From Pantanalinema sp. GBBB05 (GTDB taxonomy: Bacteria; Cyanobacteriota; Cyanobacteriia; Leptolyngbyales; Leptolyngbyaceae), in NCBI GenBank assembly GCA_016743235.1, contig VRZD01000006.1, forward strand, positions 167,582 to 231,581: 64,000 nucleotides of DNA, given 5' to 3'. The notes beneath the pieces were generated by a model. The model was not told the origin of the DNA. It saw only the letters and a list, made by a program, of their open reading frames with translations, and did not search any database. Position numbers and translations under genes: made by a program. Position 1 is the stretch's first letter. Every line of letters starts with the position of its first letter. Positions 58,427-64,000 of the stretch are shown here, in pieces.

Positions 58427-59269
58427 ATGAACCATCAAATGGCTGGAACACGACAGCATCTCGTTATTGAAGCAGGACGGACAGAGCGCCAATATTGGCA
58501 AGACTTATGGAAATATCGGGAGCTATTTTATTTTCTAGCTTGGCGAGACATTTTGGTACGTTATAAGCAAACTGCGATTGGTATTGCTTGGGCACTTATC
58601 CGACCATTTCTGACAATGGTTGTGTTCACAGTAGTGTTTGGTAATTTGGCGAAATTGCCCTCTCAAGGCGTTCCCTATCCTATCTTGGTGTTTGCTGCTA
58701 TGTTACCCTGGCAGTTCTTTGCCAATGCTCTGTCTGAATGTAGCAATAGTCTAATTATCAATGCCAATTTAATTTCTAAGGTCTACTTTCCCCGGTTGAT
58801 TGTACCAACCAGCGCAGTGATTGTCAGTTTTGTAGACTTTCTAATTTCGGGTATGATTTTGCTGGGACTGATGGCATGGTACAACTTTGTCCCTGATTGG
58901 CGAATCCTAATGTTGCCATTATTTATTCTGATTGCTTTTGCAGCCGCAATGGGAGCAGGGCTGTGGCTGGCAGCATTGAATGTGGAGTATCGAGATTTTC
59001 GCTATATTGTGCCGTTTGTTGTCCAGTTTGGGCTGTATATTTCGCCAGTTGGATTTAGTAGCAGCATTATCCCACAACAGTGGCGATTACTTTACTCTCT
59101 AAACCCAATGGTTGCTGTAATTGATGGGTTTCGTTGGGCAATACTGGGAGGTAGCTCACAGATCTATCTGCCGGGGTTCTTGCTATCTTTGACATTAGTG
59201 ATTCTGATTCTAGTAAGTGGAATTTGGTATTTTCGTCGGATGGAACGAACTTTTGCGGATGTGATCTAG
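58427..59269 (+). CDS. wzm: ABC-2 type polysaccharide exporter permease (Wzm-like)
   Basis: 280 residues with six membrane helices and the ABC-2 pattern: WRDILVRYKQTAIGIAWALI at the start of the transmembrane part, LAALNVEYRDFRYIVPFVVQ, and SLNPMVAVIDGFRWAILGG. These residues mark the O-antigen/teichoic-acid branch, which exports a lipid-linked polymer with its ATPase. The ATPase gene (60469) follows after one methyltransferase gene. No ribosome binding site is obvious. Confidence 0.93.
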   Translation: MNHQMAGTRQHLVIEAGRTERQYWQDLWKYRELFYFLAWRDILVRYKQTAIGIAWALIRPFLTMVVFTVVFGNLAKLPSQGVPYPILVFAAMLPWQFFANALSECSNSLIINANLISKVYFPRLIVPTSAVIVSFVDFLISGMILLGLMAWYNFVPDWRILMLPLFILIAFAAAMGAGLWLAALNVEYRDFRYIVPFVVQFGLYISPVGFSSSIIPQQWRLLYSLNPMVAVIDGFRWAILGGSSQIYLPGFLLSLTLVILILVSGIWYFRRMERTFADVI

Positions 59270-59379
59270 CCTCTAAAAATATATAAATTGTTGTTTCCGT
59301 ACTGGTGTGTAACTCTGACTAGATAATGAAAATTTGAGATTTGACAAATTATTAAACAGCATTTAAGGAGATAGTAGTC

Positions 59380-60294
59380 ATGAACTCAGCTCAAGATTTT
59401 ACAGATAAAAGCTATCAATTGCATGCTGAAAACTTTGATGCCTATCAATCAGGAAATGAGAAAGAAGGGCATGCAAAAACCTGGCTGGATAATAACACAG
59501 TTGATGCATGGAGACATCAAAGGATGTATGAGAGTTTGGATCCTATTTTAATATCAGATCCAAAAGCAACTTGGCTTACGGTTGGGGATGGTAGATATGG
59601 AAAAGATGCCAACTATATTTTGGAAAAGGGTTGCGAGGTTTTAGCAACAGATATATCAGACGTTTTATTAAAGGAAGCAAAAAATAGTGGGTATATCCAT
59701 AAGTATCAAAAGGAAAATGCTGAAGCATTATCATTTGAAGCAAATGAATTTGATTATGTTTTATGTAAGGAATCTTATCATCACTTCCCAAGACCTATGG
59801 TTGCACTTTATGAAATGCTGCGAGTTGCGAGGAAAGGTGTTGTATTAATTGAACCTAATGACCTCTACATTAGTGAAAATCTTACAGTATTTCTCTATAG
59901 AAAAACCAAAGAAAAAATAAAATCTTTTTTAGGGATAAATGTACTTAGACATAACGATTACGAAAAAGTTGGTAATTATGTATTTACCATTTCAAGACGG
60001 GAAATAGAGAAAGTCGCTTTAGGGCTAAACTACAAAGTAATTGCCTTTAAAGGGATTAATGATGCCTACTCTACTGGTGTCGAATATGAGAGGTTTGATG
60101 AAAATAGTTTTCTTCAGAAAAAGATCAAGAAACAGATTAATTTGGCTGATCTATCTTGTAGATTTGGATTAAGAGATTTTACATTACTTGCTACTGTGAT
60201 TTTTAAGCAAATTCCTTCTGAAGAGCTTATCACATATCTTTCTGATGAAGGGTATGAGATTATATTCCTTCCAGAAAATCCATATTTGGGCTAG
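59380..60294 (+). CDS. Class I SAM-dependent methyltransferase
   Basis: 304 residues, AAGGAG ribosome binding site 10 bases before the ATG. Motif I is TWLTVGDGRYGKDA, followed by the acidic end of strand 2 (EVLATDIS), motif II (EFDYVLCKESYHHFP) and LRVARKGVVLIEPND: a Methyltransf_11-like core (about 60-170). The C-terminal half (about 175-304) is specific and unassigned. Located between the two exporter genes, so it may methylate the growing polymer or its end. DNA is AT-rich. Confidence 0.85.
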   Translation: MNSAQDFTDKSYQLHAENFDAYQSGNEKEGHAKTWLDNNTVDAWRHQRMYESLDPILISDPKATWLTVGDGRYGKDANYILEKGCEVLATDISDVLLKEAKNSGYIHKYQKENAEALSFEANEFDYVLCKESYHHFPRPMVALYEMLRVARKGVVLIEPNDLYISENLTVFLYRKTKEKIKSFLGINVLRHNDYEKVGNYVFTISRREIEKVALGLNYKVIAFKGINDAYSTGVEYERFDENSFLQKKIKKQINLADLSCRFGLRDFTLLATVIFKQIPSEELITYLSDEGYEIIFLPENPYLG

Positions 60295-60468
60295 CTAAAG
60301 AATTTACTTGTTTTAATTGCTGTCTAGCTCTACTTAGTAACGAGAACCAATAAACTCTGTTCAAGTCCAGCTCTCTATAAAGATTTCCGTTGCGCAATTT
60401 CCCTGATTAGGGAGAGCAAAGCTTGTACAACAAAATGAAGCACCTGTAGATCAAGAGGTCTAAGACAT

Positions 60469-61761
60469 ATGGATGACACTGCTATTCGAGTTGATAACCT
60501 AGGCAAAAAATATCTCCTAAGCCATCAGCAGGAAGGACGAAAATACAAATCTCTGCGAGATATGATGGCGGACAACGTTAAATCATTAGGTAAAAGAATT
60601 TTTGGTGCTGAAAAAGCTAAAAATACTAATCAAGAGGAATTTTGGGCACTGAAAAATGTTTCATTTGACATCCAGCATGGAGATCGGGTTGGTATTATTG
60701 GTCGTAATGGAGCTGGAAAATCAACTCTGTTGAAACTTCTGAGCCGGATTACAGAGCCAACAAAAGGGCGAATAAATATTCAGGGACGAGTGGCTAGTTT
60801 GTTAGAGGTAGGTACGGGGTTTCACCCAGAGCTAACAGGTAGGGAGAATATCTATCTAAATGGTGCCATTTTGGGTATGAGTCGGGAGGAGATCAAACGC
60901 AAGTTTGATGCAATTGTTGCTTTTGCTGAGGTAGAAAAGTTTTTAGACACACCAGTAAAGCGATATTCTTCAGGAATGTATGTACGTTTAGCTTTTTCTG
61001 TAGCGGCTCACTTAGAACCAGAAATTTTGATTGTTGATGAAGTGCTAGCAGTAGGAGATGCTCAATTTCAAAAAAAATGTTTGGGGAAGATGGAAGAGGT
61101 AGGGAGAGAAGGTCGAACGGTACTATTTGTAAGTCATAATATGCAAGCCATATCACAGCTTACTAATCGATGTGTCCTTCTTCATAAAGGGGAAATCCAG
61201 TTTAATGGACTGACAGAGCAAGCAGTGAAGCTGTATCTGCACTCAGATAGAAAAAACTCAGAACAGATTTCCTGTTATAGATCTTCTTCAAAAAAGCGAG
61301 GCAATTATTTAGCTTGGGCAACCGTTCATACATCAGAACCTAATGGTTTTCATAAGTGGGGTCACCCCATCATATTTGAGTTTGCATTGAATATTAATAA
61401 TTCACAGGAAAGTATATGTTTTGCTTTCCAAATCGTTAATTCAAGACAAGAGAACATCTGCCATTTTCAAATTTGTGATGCAGAAAAGCAGTATGGGCGT
61501 AGAGTGGGTGTATATATACTAAGATGCTCAATTCCTAAATTTAGACTTTACATGGGAACATATACATTAACAACATGGCTGGCTGAAAAACGTAGTAACT
61601 CTCTTGTTGAATCACTCAACAATATATGTCAATTTCAAATTGATATGATTGGGATTCATCGTCCAGAGTATGATTGGCGACCTAATGATTGCACTTATAT
61701 TGAGGATGCATCATGGATGGACATAAAAATTATGGATAGTCAAAAAACTCTGGTTAATTGA
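60469..61761 (+). CDS. wzt: ABC polysaccharide exporter ATPase (Wzt-like) with C-terminal binding domain
   Basis: 430 residues. The ATPase domain (about 1-250) has Walker A GRNGAGKST (78-86), signature RYSSGMYVRLAF (165-176), Walker B ILIVDE (186-191) and switch SHNMQ. The GVASLLEVGTGF-like RVASLLEVGTGFHPELTG is typical of O-antigen exporters. A C-terminal beta-sandwich-like domain (about 265-430) corresponds to Wzt-C, which in E. coli binds the finished polymer end. Pairs with the permease at 58427. Confidence 0.93.
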   Translation: MDDTAIRVDNLGKKYLLSHQQEGRKYKSLRDMMADNVKSLGKRIFGAEKAKNTNQEEFWALKNVSFDIQHGDRVGIIGRNGAGKSTLLKLLSRITEPTKGRINIQGRVASLLEVGTGFHPELTGRENIYLNGAILGMSREEIKRKFDAIVAFAEVEKFLDTPVKRYSSGMYVRLAFSVAAHLEPEILIVDEVLAVGDAQFQKKCLGKMEEVGREGRTVLFVSHNMQAISQLTNRCVLLHKGEIQFNGLTEQAVKLYLHSDRKNSEQISCYRSSSKKRGNYLAWATVHTSEPNGFHKWGHPIIFEFALNINNSQESICFAFQIVNSRQENICHFQICDAEKQYGRRVGVYILRCSIPKFRLYMGTYTLTTWLAEKRSNSLVESLNNICQFQIDMIGIHRPEYDWRPNDCTYIEDASWMDIKIMDSQKTLVN

Positions 61762-61773
61762 CAAAACTTCTTT

Positions 61774-61861
61774 GCCCTCATCGTCAACCCTCCTCTCATA
61801 GGGAGAAAGGAGCCGATCTATGTTTTATTCCCTCTCTTGTGAGAGAGGGCTAGAGTGAGGG
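61774..61861. repeat. CCCTCA...TGAGGG dispersed palindromic repeat
   Basis: The element begins GCCCTCA and ends TGAGGG, with inner hairpins (CCCTCTC/GAGAGGG, TCTCATAGGGAGA). It resembles the palindromic repeat built on CCCTCACCCYARCCCTCTCCC that is scattered through many cyanobacterial genomes. It lies between wzt and the next methyltransferase. Confidence 0.6.
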
Positions 61862-61953
61862 TGTTTCGGACAATGACTCAAAAAATTTGTCAGCCAATCA
61901 CCTCAACAACTACTAATTTGAGTAACATTAATTGAAATTGATTGAGACCTAAT

Positions 61954-62919
61954 ATGTCAAACCTTAGCAACAAAGAAAATATTAATCTGGTAGTAAGCCC
62001 TATCACAGGAAGTAGAAATGTTAAGTTAGAAGATGAGCTATCTTCTGCAAGCATTATTAAATTGTATAGCCATAATTACAATCTTGATGTCCGTGACTAC
62101 TTTGGAAATTTAAAGTCTATTCAAATTTATAGGTGCCTTGACACAGATTTTCGCTTCTATTTTCCTTATACTTTAGCTGGACGTAGTGAGCTATATGAAT
62201 CACTTGAAAATTATCCAAGTTATTATGGTCTCCGCCTTGAACATCAACTAGTAAAAACATACTTCAGGAAAGGAAAAAAGGTTTTAGAAGTAGGATGTGG
62301 TTCTGGATTCTTTCTAGAATCTCTGAAGAAGAAAGGATTAGAGTGCATTGGGCTTGAGTTGAATGAGGATGCAGTTCGTTTGGCTACAGACAAAGGTTTG
62401 TCAGTATTTGCTCAAGATCTTATTGAGCATACTCAAAGTAATTTAGGACAGTATGATATCGTCTGTTCTTTTCAAGTTTTAGAGCATATCGTTGATGTTT
62501 CTAAATTCCTCCGTGCGTGTGTTGACTGTTTAAAACCTGGAGGAAAACTGATTATCGTTGTTCCCAATAATGACCCATTTTATAAGCTAGATAAGTATCA
62601 TACCCTAAACTTACCACCACATCACATGGGACTTTGGAATAAAAGATCATTGGAAAACCTTGAAAAGTTTTTCCCAATAAAGGTAGATAAAGTCTTTGTT
62701 GAGCCCCTCCAGCTTCCAGTTTACACATCTTATCTTCAACTTCAAATAGAAAAGTGGAAATCTCAAGCTAGCTTCTTATCTAAACTAGTAGAATTTTTAC
62801 TGTTAAAAATACGACCATATCGAGTTCGAGGCTATTTACAAAAGATTGTTTTCTCTGCTCTTCCTAATACTCCTTCTCTTCCGGGCTGGAATGTTATAGC
62901 TATCTATACACGTCAGTAA
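61954..62919 (+). CDS. Class I SAM-dependent methyltransferase (second)
   Basis: ATG 61954 is preferred over TTG 61942. 321 residues. About 90 residues of N-terminal lead (including SNKENINLVVSPITGS, which suggests a metal-binding-free relative of the zinc-box methyltransferases) precede motif I VLEVGCGSGFFLES, LECIGLELNEDAV, YDIVCSFQVLEHI and KPGGKLIIVVPNND. The C-terminal region (PPHHMGLWNKRSLENLEKF) is typical of methyltransferases in polysaccharide clusters (Methyltransf_23-like). AT-rich. Its acceptor is unknown. Confidence 0.87.
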   Translation: MSNLSNKENINLVVSPITGSRNVKLEDELSSASIIKLYSHNYNLDVRDYFGNLKSIQIYRCLDTDFRFYFPYTLAGRSELYESLENYPSYYGLRLEHQLVKTYFRKGKKVLEVGCGSGFFLESLKKKGLECIGLELNEDAVRLATDKGLSVFAQDLIEHTQSNLGQYDIVCSFQVLEHIVDVSKFLRACVDCLKPGGKLIIVVPNNDPFYKLDKYHTLNLPPHHMGLWNKRSLENLEKFFPIKVDKVFVEPLQLPVYTSYLQLQIEKWKSQASFLSKLVEFLLLKIRPYRVRGYLQKIVFSALPNTPSLPGWNVIAIYTRQ

Positions 62920-62950
62920 TTGTCAAAACTAACATATAAATTCTGTAACT

Positions 62951-63862
62951 ATGTCTCACCTTGAAACTGTAAATGTTGTTTGTACCATCGACAATAACTA
63001 TATTCAGCATTGCGCAGTTATGCTAACTTCTTTACTAAAAAACAATTATCAACTTAAGTTTAAGATATTTATAATCAAGGACAATTTAGATCATCAACTT
63101 GAGATTAAATTAATAAATTTCCTAGACAACTGTAATCAAGACTACTCATTGATTACAGTTGACGATTCCATTTTCTTAAGTGCGCCTATTTCCAAACATA
63201 TTTCTTTGGCGACCTATTATAGGCTCCTTATACCTCAATTAGTTGACAGTAAAGTTGAGAAGATCTTATTTCTAGATTCAGATATTGTTATCCGAAAAAG
63301 CATTACTCCTTTATGGAATATAGATATTAGTAATTATAGCCATGCCGCTGTGAAAAATCCTGGTGTAAGTTTTGAGCGTAAACAAAACCTCAAAATGCCA
63401 GAAGATAGTGCCTACTTTAATGCTGGAGTTTTACTAATTAACCTAAGAGTTTGGCGAGAACTAGCAGTAACGCAAAGAGCAATTGAATTTATCGAGCAGT
63501 ACCCTGAAAAAATTGATTTTCATGATCAAGACGTGCTGAATCATGTTCTTTGTAACCAATGGTTTAGTATCGAATCACAATGGAATGCACAATATGCCTT
63601 CTTCTTTAAAGATTTCTCTTTGGAAGATTTTGGTGGGACTTTAGAAGCATATCAACAGGCAAAATATGATCCAGCGATCATTCACTTTACAGGCTCTGGC
63701 TCTTGTAAACCCTGGCACTACAACTGTAATCATCCATTTAAGGAGGATTACTATAAGTACTTGAACCAAACTCCTTGGAGGGGGTTCAAATATATCAGTA
63801 GACCTTCATTAGTAAGCCGTCTAAAAGCAAAAACAAAAGGTATAATTCAGAAAATAAAATAG
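62951..63862 (+). CDS. GT8-family glycosyltransferase (LgtC-like)
   Basis: 303 residues. CTIDNNYIQHCAVMLTSLLKN opens the nucleotide-sugar fold; the metal motif DSD (109-111) is in KILFLDSDIVI; then AYFNAGVLLINLRVWRE, FHDQDVLNHVL and the C-terminal IIHFTGSGSCKPWHY, all diagnostic of GT8 retaining transferases that use UDP-sugars (often UDP-galactose or UDP-glucose). It is the last gene of the window and of the AT-rich tail. Confidence 0.92.
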   Translation: MSHLETVNVVCTIDNNYIQHCAVMLTSLLKNNYQLKFKIFIIKDNLDHQLEIKLINFLDNCNQDYSLITVDDSIFLSAPISKHISLATYYRLLIPQLVDSKVEKILFLDSDIVIRKSITPLWNIDISNYSHAAVKNPGVSFERKQNLKMPEDSAYFNAGVLLINLRVWRELAVTQRAIEFIEQYPEKIDFHDQDVLNHVLCNQWFSIESQWNAQYAFFFKDFSLEDFGGTLEAYQQAKYDPAIIHFTGSGSCKPWHYNCNHPFKEDYYKYLNQTPWRGFKYISRPSLVSRLKAKTKGIIQKIK

Positions 63863-64000
63863 TGTTAATTTATTTTTTTAAGTGACCTATCAAGCTTTTA
63901 GCAAAGTCATAGATTGTAGCTTTCTAAATTTCTTGTATATTTTTTCTAATCATTATTTATCTACAAACATCAATGGATACTAAATAAATCACTTAAATCC

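Overview
The window is cyanobacterial chromosomal DNA. The HIP1 octamer GCGATCGC is scattered through most of it, and it encodes a carotenoid C-3',4' desaturase (CrtD), a cytochrome b6 heme-ci assembly factor, a GlgA2-type glycogen synthase, a cyanophycin-synthetase relative and a cyanobacterial exosortase with a PTPA-CTERM substrate. The multi-domain histidine kinases and the exopolysaccharide genes suggest a filamentous or biofilm-forming species, but I cannot name a genus. I see no rRNA, tRNA, CRISPR array or complete insertion sequence.

Layout. 1-4.8 kb (minus strand): a GAF/PAS histidine kinase cut by the edge, overlapped by an RsbQ/KAI2-like hydrolase; a flavoprotein of the type usually fused to SelD; and a degenerate cyanophycin-synthetase paralogue without its ATP-grasp domain. 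5-9 kb: a CPA1 Na+/H+ antiporter and the RNA-binding protein Tex. 9.2-14 kb: a 1598-residue secreted protein joining a two-partner-secretion domain, a repetitive beta-helix and a C-terminal CHAT (caspase-like) peptidase. 14-31 kb: carbohydrate genes (glgA, two unrelated-subfamily phosphoglucomutases, glucokinase) interleaved with a small phosphatase, two exported proteins of unknown function, a GNAT acetyltransferase, a PBP4-type peptidase, and a two-gene signalling operon whose first gene fuses an NCS1 nucleobase-type permease to a histidine kinase. 31-38.5 kb: aromatic amino acid genes (aroH, tyrA), a metallo-beta-lactamase-fold hydrolase coupled to aroH, a pentapeptide-repeat protein and crtD. 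38.7-45.7 kb: a second pair of sensor kinases, a 40-residue membrane protein, and a P2A calcium-type ATPase. 46-50.4 kb: purine salvage (guaD, nucleoside hydrolase), a small BON-like protein and a lipid kinase.

From about 51 kb to the end, nearly everything is on the plus strand and concerns surface polysaccharide: a WecG/TagA glycosyltransferase, Gmd and Fcl (GDP-L-fucose), a PTPA-CTERM protein with an HpsJ-like protein and an exosortase, an ABC exporter (Wzm/Wzt), two methyltransferases and a GT8 glycosyltransferase. After about 57.8 kb the DNA is AT-rich and I find no HIP1 site, which suggests a more recently acquired segment.

The least explained signals are: the transporter-kinase fusion operon; the secreted TPS-CHAT protein; the ATP-grasp-less CphA relative; a family of three structured repeats with compensatory stem changes (51.0, 51.2 and 58.2 kb); a phased array of hexamers with 12- or 20-bp steps upstream of guaD; and the small membrane protein at 42.7 kb. 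Start codons differ from the longest possible frame where a ribosome binding site or family alignment argued for it. The last 138 bases (63863-64000) are AT-rich and show nothing I can call.
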